This document shows, in pieces, positions 7,619-15,850 of a stretch of 47,187 nt of DNA (its first letter is position 1; each line of letters starts with the position of its first letter). Position numbers and translations under genes: made by a program. The notes under the pieces were generated by a model, which was not told the origin of the DNA, searched no databases, and was given only the letters and a program-made list of their open reading frames with translations. Location of the stretch: positions 1-47,187 of the forward strand of contig JAEUOY010000129.1 of NCBI GenBank assembly GCA_016790515.1. Reading direction: 5' to 3'. This stretch comes from Burkholderiaceae bacterium. GTDB lineage: Bacteria > Pseudomonadota > Gammaproteobacteria > Burkholderiales > Burkholderiaceae_C.

Positions 7619-8716
7619 TCAGCCCACCGCCACCCGCATCGGCACCCGCCGCCGCCCGATCCGCCCGGCAAAGCGCGGGTCGAAGCGCCCCGCCACCGCG
7701 GTGCCGCAATGCGGGCAGGCGCCGCGCTCGTCCAGCGCGTAGTGCAGCACCGCGTGCCAGTCGCGCTCGATCAGCGGCGCCTGGCAGCCGTGGCACAGCG
7801 TGGTGCCGCCTTCGGTGTCGTGCACGTTGCCGGTGTAGACATGGCGCAGCCCGGCGTCGCGGGCGATGCGGCGCGCACGCTGCAGCGTCTCGGCCGGCGT
7901 GCGCGGCCGGTCGGCCAGTTTGTAGTCGGGGTGGAAGGCGGTGAAGTGCAGCGGCACGTCGGGCCCCAGCTCGGTGACGATCCAGCGGCACATCGATTCC
8001 AGCTCGGCGGTGCTGTCGTTGAGCCCCGGGATCAGCAGCGTGGTGATCTCGAGCCAGCAGTCCGAGTCGTGGCGGATGTGCTGCAGCGTGTCGAGCACCG
8101 GCGCCAGGTGCGACGCGGTCTGCTCGACGTAGAACCTGTCGGTGAAGGCCTTCAGGTCGACGTTGGCGGCGTCCATCTTCGCGAAGAACTCGCGCCGCGG
8201 CTCGGGGTGGATGTAGCCGGCGGTCACCGCCACCGTCTTCACGCCCAGCGCATGGCAGGCGTCGGCGGTGTCCATCGCGTACTCGGCGAAGATCACCGGG
8301 TCGTTGTAGGTGAAGGCGACGCTGGCCGCACCGCTTGCCAGCGCCGCTTCGGCGATGCGCTGCGGCGAGGCCTCGTCCTGCAGCCGGTCCATCTCGCGGC
8401 TCTTCGAGATGTCCCAGTTCTGGCAGAACTTGCAGGCCAGGTTGCAGCCGGCGGTGCCGAAGGACAGCACCGCCGAGCCGGGCAGGAAGTGGTTCAGCGG
8501 CTTCTTCTCGATCGGGTCGATCGCGAAGCCCGAGCTGCGGCCGTAGGTGCTGAGCACCATCCGGTCGCCCTGGCGCTCGCGCACGAAGCACAGGCCGCGC
8601 TGGCCTTCGTGCAGCCGGCAGTCGCGCGGGCACAGGTCGCACTGCAGGCGGCCGTCGGGCAGCAGGTGCCACCAGCGGGCGGCGGTGTCCTGGCGGGGGT
8701 CAGTGGGTGCGTGCAT
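7619..8716 (-). CDS. amrS: AmmeMemoRadiSam system radical SAM enzyme
   Basis: I start at the ATG at 8716 because GAGGAG precedes it at good spacing; the longer frame is low-complexity. The 365-residue protein has the radical SAM cluster motif CNLACKFC at residues 91-98 after an N-terminal Cys block (CDLCPRDC and GLC) and ends with CHGC and CPHC pairs that may bind zinc or another cluster. Characteristic family strings are YGRSSGFAIDPIEKKPLNHF, FCQNWDISK, AFTYNDPVIFAEYA and ITTLLIPGLND. This is the radical SAM member of the AmmeMemoRadiSam trio, whose reaction I believe is still unassigned. It overlaps the MEMO1-AMMECR1 fusion by 17 nt and is downstream of it. Confidence 0.9.
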   Translation of the reverse strand: MHAPTDPRQDTAARWWHLLPDGRLQCDLCPRDCRLHEGQRGLCFVRERQGDRMVLSTYGRSSGFAIDPIEKKPLNHFLPGSAVLSFGTAGCNLACKFCQNWDISKSREMDRLQDEASPQRIAEAALASGAASVAFTYNDPVIFAEYAMDTADACHALGVKTVAVTAGYIHPEPRREFFAKMDAANVDLKAFTDRFYVEQTASHLAPVLDTLQHIRHDSDCWLEITTLLIPGLNDSTAELESMCRWIVTELGPDVPLHFTAFHPDYKLADRPRTPAETLQRARRIARDAGLRHVYTGNVHDTEGGTTLCHGCQAPLIERDWHAVLHYALDERGACPHCGTAVAGRFDPRFAGRIGRRRVPMRVAVG

Positions 8717-10118
8717 CGCGCGGCTCCTCGAAGGCGGTGACCCGGTAGCGCCACAGCTGGACGTCGGCGGCCCAGTAGTCTCGCGGCAACCCGGCCTTGC
8801 GCAGCAGCGCGGCCAGGAAATCATGGTGGTCGGGCAGCTGCGCCCAGACCTGCGGCAGGAAAGTGCCCTGGCGGCCCAGCGCGGCCAGCACGACGCCGTC
8901 GATGCCGGGCTGCAACTGCGCCGCGGCGGCGTCGAATCCGGCCGCCGCCGGCATCGCCTGCAGCGGGCCCAGCACCGAGACCTCGATGTGCAGCCCGGCC
9001 CATTCGGCGCGGGTCAGCGCCGGGAAGCGGTGGTCGCTGAACGCGGCGGCCAGCGCGTTGTGGCGCACGTCCCGGCCCAGCGGGCGGCGCGCCTGCAACT
9101 GGCCGACGCAGCCACGCAAGTCGCCGCGCTCGTCGTGCAGCGTGACGAAGCTGGCGCCGGGCCGGTGCAGCCGTCGGTGGTCCTGCACGGCCGGTGCGCC
9201 CAGGCCCAGCGCGTCGGCGATCTCGGCGCGGGCGGTGCTCAGCAAAGCAATGCCCAGCGCCGGGTCGGTGTCGGCCTCGTCGTCCGATGCGCGGTCGCCC
9301 GGCGCAGGCGCGGCGTCGGCCTCGAACGCGATCGCGCCGTAGCCGACCACGCGCTGGCGGTCGCCGCCGGCGGTATCGGCCGAATTGCGCAGGTCCAGCA
9401 GCCGCGGCACCAGGCCGTGGCGGCGGGCGGTGCGCAGCGCGCCGTTCAGCGGCCGGCAGCCGCAAGCTTCGTCGCCGCGCAGGTCGCCGCTGAAGGCCAG
9501 GATGCGCTGCACGGTGCCGCGATCGCGCTCGCGGGCCTCGGCATACGACAGGTAGTGCGACAGGTCGGAACTGATGACGATCAGGGTCTCGTCGCCGCCC
9601 CACAGCCGCTCGAGCACCTCGTCGACCTGCTGCGGCGTCGCGTCACCCACCGCCAGCGGCAGCAGGCCGAAGCCCTCGCCCAGCACGGTCTGCAGGAACG
9701 GCAGCTGCACCTCGAGCGAATGCTCCATCGCGTGCGCCCGGTCGCTGGCCAGCACCTGCGGCAGATCGGCGATCGTCGCCAGCGCCGCGCGGTCGATGCT
9801 CAGGCGGCCCAGCGGCGTCTCGAAGGCATCGGCCTGCGGCGCAGCGAGGCCCCGCAGCGCGACGCGGTGGGTCGGCCCCAGCAGCACGACGCGGCGGATG
9901 CGGCCGCGCAGCGGCGCCAGCAGCGCATAGGCGCTGGCCGCCACGTCGCCCGAATAGACATAGCCGGCATGCGGCACGACCAGCAGCTTCGGCCAGCGCG
10001 ACGGCGCGCCCCGGCCCGCGTCGGCACGCGCCAGGTGCATCGCCACCGCGGCCTGCAGCGCGCGGGGCTCGTCGGGGTAGAAGCTGCCGGCCACCGCGGC
10101 GGGTCGAACCTGGGTCAT
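8700..10118 (-). CDS. amrB: AmmeMemoRadiSam proteins B and A fused (MEMO1 + AMMECR1 domains)
   Basis: The ATG at 10118 follows a perfect AGGAGG. The 472-residue protein holds two domains. Residues about 4-265 are MEMO1: VRPAAVAGSFYP, PHAGYVYSG (H50), GPTH (H84), MEHSLEVQLPFL, SSDLSHYLSY (H188) and ACGCRPLNGAL (C219, C221), which supply the His/Cys residues of the Memo metal site. After an acidic linker (about 268-288), residues 289-472 are AMMECR1 with the family motif LRGCVGQL at 334-341 and FPALTRAEWAGLHIEVSVLGP. MEMO1 and AMMECR1 are separate proteins in many genomes, so a fusion supports a joint role with the radical SAM gene overlapping its 3' end. The chemistry is unknown. Confidence 0.9.
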   Translation of the reverse strand: MTQVRPAAVAGSFYPDEPRALQAAVAMHLARADAGRGAPSRWPKLLVVPHAGYVYSGDVAASAYALLAPLRGRIRRVVLLGPTHRVALRGLAAPQADAFETPLGRLSIDRAALATIADLPQVLASDRAHAMEHSLEVQLPFLQTVLGEGFGLLPLAVGDATPQQVDEVLERLWGGDETLIVISSDLSHYLSYAEARERDRGTVQRILAFSGDLRGDEACGCRPLNGALRTARRHGLVPRLLDLRNSADTAGGDRQRVVGYGAIAFEADAAPAPGDRASDDEADTDPALGIALLSTARAEIADALGLGAPAVQDHRRLHRPGASFVTLHDERGDLRGCVGQLQARRPLGRDVRHNALAAAFSDHRFPALTRAEWAGLHIEVSVLGPLQAMPAAAGFDAAAAQLQPGIDGVVLAALGRQGTFLPQVWAQLPDHHDFLAALLRKAGLPRDYWAADVQLWRYRVTAFEEPRDARTH

Positions 10119-10253
10119 CGTGAACCTCCTGATGCCCCCACTTTGAGCGCTCGGCGGCAAAGATCAAGGGCCGACCAGGGGCCACGGTCGCACTTCTGCC
10201 TTCGGGCTTGTCGCCGATCAAGCCGGCCGGCCCGAGACACCGACAATCGCGCG

Positions 10254-10829
10254 ATGCACCTGCTCTACCTGCACGGCTTCCGCTCGTCACCCGCATCGTT
10301 CAAGGCCCGGCGCATGGCCGCGTGGCTGCAGCAGCACCGGCCCGATGTGCACTGGTGGTGCCCGCAGCTGCCGCCGTCGCCGGCGGCGGCCTGGGCGCTG
10401 ATCAGCGACGGCATCGGCCGCTGGCCGCGCGACGACATGGCGGTGGTCGGCAGCTCGCTCGGCGGCTTCTACGCCACCGCGGTGGCCGAGGCCACCGGCT
10501 GCCGCGCGGTGCTGCTGAATCCTGCCGTCGACCCGGCGCGCGACCTGGCGGCGCACATCGGCGAGCAGACACAGTTCCACGACGCTGCCGAGCACTTCTT
10601 CTTCCGCGCCGAGTTCATCGGCGAGCTGCGCGCGCTGGCGCCGGCTGCGATCACCCGGCCCGGGCGCTACGCCGCGGTGGTCGCCAAGGGCGACGAGCTG
10701 CTCGACTGGCGCGAGATGTGCGCCCGCTACGCCGGCGCGACGATCCGCCTGCTGGACGGCAGCGACCACGGGCTGACCGATTTCGACGACCATCTGCCCT
10801 TCGTGCTGCACATCCTGGGACTGGCATGA
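10254..10829 (+). CDS. YqiA/YcfP-like alpha/beta-hydrolase fold esterase
   Basis: The 191-residue protein begins [20 protein letters not shown], the oxyanion HGF loop of the YqiA/UPF0227 esterases. The nucleophile elbow is GSSLGG with Ser68, an acid follows in [13 protein letters not shown] and the catalytic His lies in [12 protein letters not shown]. It should be a cytoplasmic hydrolase of short-chain esters or thioesters; the natural substrate is not known. The start is 135 nt from the divergent AmmeMemoRadiSam operon. Its stop overlaps the next start (ATGA, 10826-10829), linking it to the PLP enzyme. Confidence 0.85.
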   Translation: MHLLYLHGFRSSPASFKARRMAAWLQQHRPDVHWWCPQLPPSPAAAWALISDGIGRWPRDDMAVVGSSLGGFYATAVAEATGCRAVLLNPAVDPARDLAAHIGEQTQFHDAAEHFFFRAEFIGELRALAPAAITRPGRYAAVVAKGDELLDWREMCARYAGATIRLLDGSDHGLTDFDDHLPFVLHILGLA

Positions 10830-11881
10830 ACGACGAGCCCCGCCGCGCCTGGGTGGCGCAGGCCCTGCAACGCATCGAGGCCGACGCGCGGCGCTCGGCC
10901 GACACCCACCTGATCCCGCTGGCGCTGCCCGAGGCGCCGGGCGTCACGCTGTACCTGAAGGACGAGTCGACCCACCCTTCCGGCAGCCTGAAGCACCGGC
11001 TGGCGCGATCGCTGTTCCTCTACGGGCTGTGCAACGGGCTGATCGGGCCGGGCACGACGATCGTCGAGGCCTCGTCGGGCTCCACCGCGATCAGCGAGGC
11101 CTATTTCGCCCGCCTGCTCGGCCTGCCCTTCGTCGCGGTGGTGCCGCAGGGCACGGCGCCGCGCAAGCTCGAGGAGATCGCCTTCCAGGGCGGCGAGTGC
11201 GTCGAGGTGCCGGCGCCGCAGGTCTATGCCGAGGCCGAGGCGCTTGCCGCGACCCGCGGCGGCCACTACATGGACCAGTTCACGCACGCCGAGCGGGCCA
11301 CCGACTGGCGCGGCAACAACAACATCGCCGAGAGCCTGTTCAACCAGCTGCAGCTCGAGCCGCAGCCGCTGCCGCGCTGGATCGTCGTCGGCGCCGGCAC
11401 CGGCGGCACCTCGGCGACGATCGGCCGCTACATCCGCTACCGGCGCGCAGCGCTGGCCACCACCCGGCTGGCGGTGGTCGACCCCGAACGGTCGGTGTTC
11501 TTCGACGCCTTCGTGCAGCGCCGGCGTGATCTCGCCGGCAGCGAACGCGGCCGCATCGAAGGCATCGGCCGGCCGCGGGTCGAGCCCAGCTTCGTGCCGA
11601 CGGTGATCGACCGCATGCTGCGCGTGCCCGATGCGATGAGCTTCGCCGCCGCGCTGGACCTGTCGGCCCGGCTCGGCCGGCGCGTGGGGCCGTCGACCGG
11701 CACCAACTTCGCCGGCGCGCTGCACCTGGCGCGCGAGATGGCCGCGCGCGGCGAGCCCGGCAGCATCGTCACGCTGATCTGCGACGCCGGCGAGCGCTAC
11801 CACGACACGCTGTTCGCGCCGGGCTGGCTGGCCGCGCAGGGGCTGGACCTGGACAGCGGGATCGAGGACAGCGCCGGCTGA
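10826..11881 (+). CDS. PLP-dependent cysteine synthase/desulfhydrase-family protein
   Basis: The 351-residue fold-type II PLP enzyme has the Schiff-base lysine at K56 in [13 protein letters not shown], the substrate loop [12 protein letters not shown] and the phosphate-binding [12 protein letters not shown]. The family (CysK/CBS/Cds1-like) catalyses beta-replacement or beta-elimination on cysteine or O-acetylserine. The segment [22 protein letters not shown] and the C-terminal [16 protein letters not shown] resemble Cds1-type cysteine desulfhydrases, which release H2S, more than biosynthetic CysK; this subdivision is from memory and less certain. It is translationally coupled to the upstream esterase and has no cys genes around it. 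Confidence 0.85.
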   Translation: MNDEPRRAWVAQALQRIEADARRSADTHLIPLALPEAPGVTLYLKDESTHPSGSLKHRLARSLFLYGLCNGLIGPGTTIVEASSGSTAISEAYFARLLGLPFVAVVPQGTAPRKLEEIAFQGGECVEVPAPQVYAEAEALAATRGGHYMDQFTHAERATDWRGNNNIAESLFNQLQLEPQPLPRWIVVGAGTGGTSATIGRYIRYRRAALATTRLAVVDPERSVFFDAFVQRRRDLAGSERGRIEGIGRPRVEPSFVPTVIDRMLRVPDAMSFAAALDLSARLGRRVGPSTGTNFAGALHLAREMAARGEPGSIVTLICDAGERYHDTLFAPGWLAAQGLDLDSGIEDSAG

Positions 11882-11890
11882 GCGGCTGCG

Positions 11891-12472
11891 TCAGACGCCC
11901 GGCAGCGAGGCCTGCACCGCCGGGTCGAGACCGTCGAAGATCTCGTCGGCCGGCAGGCTGACGCCCAGGCTGGCGAACTCGACCGCTGGCGCGCCGGTCA
12001 GGTCGTGCAGCGTGAACAAGCCCTCGGCACCGCGCCGGAACAGCTGCAGTTCACGGGTGTCGGGGTCGACCAGCAGGTATTCGCGCAGGCTGGCCAGCCG
12101 GCGGTAGAAGGTGAACTTGAGGCCGCGGTCGTAGGCCTGGGTCGACGGCGACAGCACTTCGACGACCACGGTGGGCGCGTTGAAGACGCGTTCCGTACGC
12201 AGGTCGGCCGGGTCGCAGGTGACGAAGACGTCGGGGTAGAACAGCGCGTCGTCGCCGGCCTGCAACTGCATCGATTCGATGAAGGCCCGGCAGGGGCTGC
12301 CGCGCAACTGCTGGCGCAGCGTGGCGAAGATGTTGCCGGCGACGATGCCATGCACGCGCCGCGCGCCGACCATCGCAAAGACCTCGCCGCGGACGAACTC
12401 ATGCCGCTCGGGCTGTTCTTCCTCCCAGGCCAGGAACTCGGCCAGGCCGAGGATCGGTTGCGCGTGTCCCAT
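11891..12472 (-). CDS. Uma2-family (DUF820) PD-(D/E)XK nuclease-like protein
   Basis: I start at the ATG at 12472 (MGHAQPILGLAEFLAWEEEQ), which gives the usual 193 residues; upstream in-frame sequence runs into the neighbouring gene's leader. The Uma2 signature is complete: PERHEFVRGEVFAM, FYPDVFVTCDP with the catalytic Asp, VVEVLSPST with Glu, and GLKFTFYRRLASLREYLLVD with Lys. Uma2 proteins have a restriction-endonuclease-like fold, are abundant as scattered single genes in cyanobacteria and other bacteria, and have no agreed function. It is divergent from the RNB nuclease with only 47 nt between starts. Confidence 0.85.
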   Translation of the reverse strand: MGHAQPILGLAEFLAWEEEQPERHEFVRGEVFAMVGARRVHGIVAGNIFATLRQQLRGSPCRAFIESMQLQAGDDALFYPDVFVTCDPADLRTERVFNAPTVVVEVLSPSTQAYDRGLKFTFYRRLASLREYLLVDPDTRELQLFRRGAEGLFTLHDLTGAPAVEFASLGVSLPADEIFDGLDPAVQASLPGV

Positions 12473-12519
12473 GGCATGGATATTAGCCGCGGCCGCCCAG
12501 CGGCGACAATCCACCGCCT

Positions 12520-14607
12520 ATGTCCTCCTATGCCCTGTTCGACGATGCCGGCAAGTTCCTCGCCGGGCGCGTGATGTCCGAAGCCGACGCCTCGGTGCAG
12601 ATCGAGCTCGATTCCGGCAAGCGCGTGAAGGTGAAGACCGCCAACGTGCTGCTGCGCTTCGCCAAGCCCGAGCCGGCAGCGCTGATCGCCGCGGCGCAGT
12701 CCCAGGCGGCCGAGATCGACCTCGAGATGGCCTGGGAGTTCGCGCCCGAGGGCGAGTTCGGCTTCGCCGCGCTGGCCAGGGACTATTTCTCGGCCAATGC
12801 CGGGCCCGAGCAGCAGGCGGCGATGCTGTTCCGCCTGTTCGAGGCGCCGCACTACTTCCGCCGCGCCGGCAAGGGCCAGTTCAGGAAGGCGCCCGAGGAG
12901 ATCGTCAAGGCCGCGCTGCTGGCGATCGAGCGCAAGGCCCAGCAGGCGGCGCTGGTCGAGCAGTGGGCCGGCGAACTGGCCGACGGCCGCTGCCCGGCGC
13001 CGGTGCGCGAGCAGCTGTTCCGCATCCTGTTCAAGCCCGACAAGAACGGCCCCGAGTACAAGGCGGTGGTCGAGGCCGCCCGGCGCACCCAGCGCGCGCC
13101 CCTGGACCTGCTGCAGGCCGCCGGCGCGATCGACAGCCCCTACCAGTTCCACTGGCGGCGCTTCCTGTTCGAGCAGTTTCCCAGGGGCACCGGCTTCCCG
13201 CCGCTGGCCGCGCCGGCGGTCAAGGACGAGCTGCCGCTGGCCCCGGTGCAGGCCTTCTCGATCGACGATTCGCAGACCACCGAGATCGACGATGCGCTGT
13301 CGGTCAACGGCCTGGGCAGCGGCAGCGTGATCTTCGGCGTGCACATCGCGGCGCCGGGGCTGGCGATTGCACCCGACTCGCCGCTCGACAAGGTCGCGCG
13401 CGAGCGGCTGTCCACCGTCTACCTGCCGGGTTGGAAGCTGACGATGCTGCCCGACGAGGTGGTGCAGGCCTGCACGCTCGACGAGGGCCGCGACTGCCCG
13501 GCGCTCAGCGTCTATTTCACGCTCGACGAGGCCAGTCTGGCGGTGCTGAAGGCCGAGACCCGGATCGAACGCGTGCCGATCGCGATGAACCTGCGCCACG
13601 ACCAGCTCGACGAGGTGATCACCGAGGCCTCGCTGACCGGCGACGCGGTCGCCGACTACCCGTTCGCGCCCGAGCTGGCCTTCGCCTTCCGCCTGGCGCG
13701 CCAGCTGAAGGCGCAGCGCGAGGTCGTGCGCGGCAAGCCGGAGAACTTCAACCGGCCCGACTACAGCTTCCGTCTCGACCGCGACGGCCCGGACCAGGAG
13801 CCGCGCGGCGACGAGACCGTGCGCATCGCCGAGCGCCGGCGCGGCGCGCCGCTGGACCTGATCGTCAGCGAGGCGATGATCCTGGCCAACTGCCACTGGG
13901 GCGGCTTCATCGCCGAATGCGGCGTGCCCGGCATCTACCGCAGCCAGGCGAGCATGGCACCGGGCATCAAGGTGCGCATGGGCACCAAGCCGGCGCCGCA
14001 TGCCGGCATGGGCGTGCCGCAGTACACCTGGGCGACCTCGCCGCTGCGGCGCTATGTCGACCTGGTCAACCAGTGGCAGATCATCGCCGCCGCCCGCCAC
14101 GGCCGCACCGCGGCGCTGGCCGCGCCGTTCAAGCCCAAGGACGCGACGCTGTTCTCGGTGATCTCGTCGTTCGACGCCGCCTACACCGCCTACAACGACT
14201 TCCAGCGCGACATCGAGCGCTTCTGGGCGCTGCGCTGGCTGCAGCAGAACACGGTGTCCGAGCTCGACGCCGCGGTGCTGAAGGACGGCCTGGTGCGCGC
14301 CGATGCGCTGCCGCTGGTGTTCAAGGCGCTGGGCTGCGAGAGCCTGGCCCGCGGCACCCATGTGCGGGTGCGCATCACCGGCATCGACCTGCTGACGCTG
14401 GACCTGCACGCCAGCCTGGCCACGCGGCTCGACGATGCGGCCCCGGTCGAAGTCGCCGCCGACGAGGGCGACGACGAGGCCGCCGCCGCCGCGCCGCTGC
14501 ACCTGGCCATCGACCTGGGCGACGCGCCGGCCGAAGCGGCGGCCGCGGCGCCCACCGCCGACGGCAACGCCACCGCGGTGCCGGCCGGGCCGGCGGCCGC
14601 CGGCTGA
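12520..14607 (+). CDS. RNB-domain (RNase II/VacB-family) 3'-5' exoribonuclease
   Basis: The 695-residue protein carries an RNB catalytic domain from about residue 245. The active-site block IDDSQTTEIDDALSV starts at residue 248 and supplies the Mg-binding aspartates (D250, D257, D258). SEAMILANCHWGGFIAECGVPGIYRSQ and YTWATSPLRRYVDLVNQWQ are further RNB landmarks. The N-terminal 240 residues replace the usual cold-shock domains with a charged helical region, as in the RNB proteins common in Burkholderiales. The C terminus lacks a clear S1 fold and ends in an Ala/Asp-rich tail. It should degrade single-stranded RNA in the cytoplasm. The TonB gene follows 20 nt later. Confidence 0.92.
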   Translation: MSSYALFDDAGKFLAGRVMSEADASVQIELDSGKRVKVKTANVLLRFAKPEPAALIAAAQSQAAEIDLEMAWEFAPEGEFGFAALARDYFSANAGPEQQAAMLFRLFEAPHYFRRAGKGQFRKAPEEIVKAALLAIERKAQQAALVEQWAGELADGRCPAPVREQLFRILFKPDKNGPEYKAVVEAARRTQRAPLDLLQAAGAIDSPYQFHWRRFLFEQFPRGTGFPPLAAPAVKDELPLAPVQAFSIDDSQTTEIDDALSVNGLGSGSVIFGVHIAAPGLAIAPDSPLDKVARERLSTVYLPGWKLTMLPDEVVQACTLDEGRDCPALSVYFTLDEASLAVLKAETRIERVPIAMNLRHDQLDEVITEASLTGDAVADYPFAPELAFAFRLARQLKAQREVVRGKPENFNRPDYSFRLDRDGPDQEPRGDETVRIAERRRGAPLDLIVSEAMILANCHWGGFIAECGVPGIYRSQASMAPGIKVRMGTKPAPHAGMGVPQYTWATSPLRRYVDLVNQWQIIAAARHGRTAALAAPFKPKDATLFSVISSFDAAYTAYNDFQRDIERFWALRWLQQNTVSELDAAVLKDGLVRADALPLVFKALGCESLARGTHVRVRITGIDLLTLDLHASLATRLDDAAPVEVAADEGDDEAAAAAPLHLAIDLGDAPAEAAAAAPTADGNATAVPAGPAAAG

Positions 14608-14627
14608 CCCAACGGCTGGCGCCGTCG

Positions 14628-15488
14628 ATGGCCTGGCGCGGCCCCGGCACGCTGCATTGGGCCTTCGGCCTTTCGCTGGCCGTTCACGGCGCGCTGCTGG
14701 GCCTGCGCTTCATCGACCCGGCGGGCTTCGAGCGCTTGTTCCGCGACACGCCGCTGCAGGTGATCCTGGTCAATGCCCGTTCGGCCGAGGCGCCGGCCCA
14801 CGCGCAGGCGGTGGCCCAGGCCGCGCTGGCCGGCGGCGGCGAGCTGAGCGACGGCCGCGCCGCTTCGCCGCTGCCGGCCACCGCGCTGGAACAGGTCGGC
14901 AACGACAGCGAGGAGACCCGCAAGCGCGTCGACCAGCTGCAGGACACCCAGCAGCAACTGCTGGCGCAGATCCGCCGCGAGATGGCGCTGCTGCCGGCGC
15001 CCGACCCGCGCCGCGAGAGCGGCACGCCGCTCGAGCAGGAGCAGGAAGAGCGCCGCCGCCAGTTGCTCAAGCTGCTGGCCGAAATCGAGAAGCGCATCAA
15101 CGAGGACAGTGCCAACCCGCGCCGGCGCTACGTCAGCCCGGCCACCCGCGAGGAGGCCTATGCGCTGTACTACGACCGGCTGCGCCGCCGCATCGAGGAG
15201 CGCGGCACCCGCCACTTCCCGCAGCACCAGGGCCGCAAGCTCTACGGCGAGCTGACGATGAACATCACCGTCGACGACGGCGGCCGGCTGGTCGAGGCCG
15301 AGGTCGTGCGCGGCTCGGGCAACCGGCTGCTCGACCAGCACGCGATGGCCATCGTTCGCGCCGCCGCGCCGTTCGGCGACTTCGACCCGGCGATGCGGCA
15401 GCAGGCGGACCAGATCGTCGTGACCTCGCGCTTCCGCTTCACCCGCGACGACGGCCTGCAGGCGATGCCGATGGACGGCCGGCACTGA
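14628..15488 (+). CDS. TonB-family energy transducer/cell-envelope protein
   Basis: I use the first ATG after the RNB stop, giving 286 residues; a CTG overlapping that stop would add eight residues. One N-terminal membrane anchor is seen at about 12-30 (LHWAFGLSLAVHGALLGLRF), followed by the DTPLQVILVNARS segment usual in TonB homologues, a long Gln/Arg/Glu-rich coiled coil (about 95-160) instead of the Pro-rich spacer, and a C-terminal TonB domain (YGELTMNITVDDGGRLVEAE, VRGSGNRLLDQHAMAIVRAA). It should span the periplasm from the inner membrane. No ExbBD or receptor is adjacent. The placement RNB-TonB-aroE is common in the order, interrupted here by three genes. Confidence 0.85.
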   Translation: MAWRGPGTLHWAFGLSLAVHGALLGLRFIDPAGFERLFRDTPLQVILVNARSAEAPAHAQAVAQAALAGGGELSDGRAASPLPATALEQVGNDSEETRKRVDQLQDTQQQLLAQIRREMALLPAPDPRRESGTPLEQEQEERRRQLLKLLAEIEKRINEDSANPRRRYVSPATREEAYALYYDRLRRRIEERGTRHFPQHQGRKLYGELTMNITVDDGGRLVEAEVVRGSGNRLLDQHAMAIVRAAAPFGDFDPAMRQQADQIVVTSRFRFTRDDGLQAMPMDGRH

Positions 15489-15514
15489 GCGGCAGGCGTC
15501 ACGGGGCCGTGCGC

Positions 15515-15539
15515 GAAAAAAAGCGGACCGCAGTCCGCT
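15515..15539 (-). terminator. Rho-independent terminator of the Lys-rich peptide gene
   Basis: Read on the minus strand, AGCGGAC-TGCG-GTCCGCT (15522-15539) is a perfect 7-bp stem followed by seven T residues (15516-15522). It lies 26 nt after the stop of the small gene at 15566-15769 and is the clearest intrinsic terminator in the window. Confidence 0.85.
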
Positions 15540-15565
15540 CGTGCGATGCAGGCGCAGGCCCGCGT

Positions 15566-15769
15566 TCACTTCTTGGGTTCGGCCTTCTTCTCCTCGGCCT
15601 TCTTGGCCTCTTCCATCTTCTTGCACTCGGCCTTCATCTTGTCGTCCATCTTGTCCTGCTTGGTGCAGTCCAGCTTGCCGTCCTTCATCGCCCCGCCGTG
15701 CGACATGGCGAAGGCGCCGACCGAAACCAGGGCCGCCGAGACGGCGACAATCGACAGCAGCTTGTTCAT
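15566..15769 (-). CDS. small secreted Lys/Glu/Met-rich protein
   Basis: The 67-residue product has a signal peptide (MNKLLSIVAVSAALVSVGAFA) and a short mature region very rich in Lys, Glu, Asp and Met with two cysteines (LDCTKQDKMDDKMKAECKK) and a highly charged end (EEAKKAEEKKAEPKK). GAGGAA lies 9 nt upstream of the ATG and a strong terminator follows, so it is a real monocistronic gene. The Met/Cys/His content could suggest periplasmic metal buffering, but I recognise no family. It is divergent from the TPR gene. Confidence 0.8.
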   Translation of the reverse strand: MNKLLSIVAVSAALVSVGAFAMSHGGAMKDGKLDCTKQDKMDDKMKAECKKMEEAKKAEEKKAEPKK

Positions 15770-15850
15770 GCTCGTTCCTCTTCATTTGCGGTGGATGCGC
15801 CAACCCCCCATGAGCGGCGCCATGCGCTTAACGACCGGGGGCCCGATCCG

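Noticed and set aside
11998-14502. 834-codon minus-strand open frame
   Set aside because: It is antisense to the RNB nuclease gene, with Arg/Ala/Gly-rich low-complexity sequence and no domain pattern.
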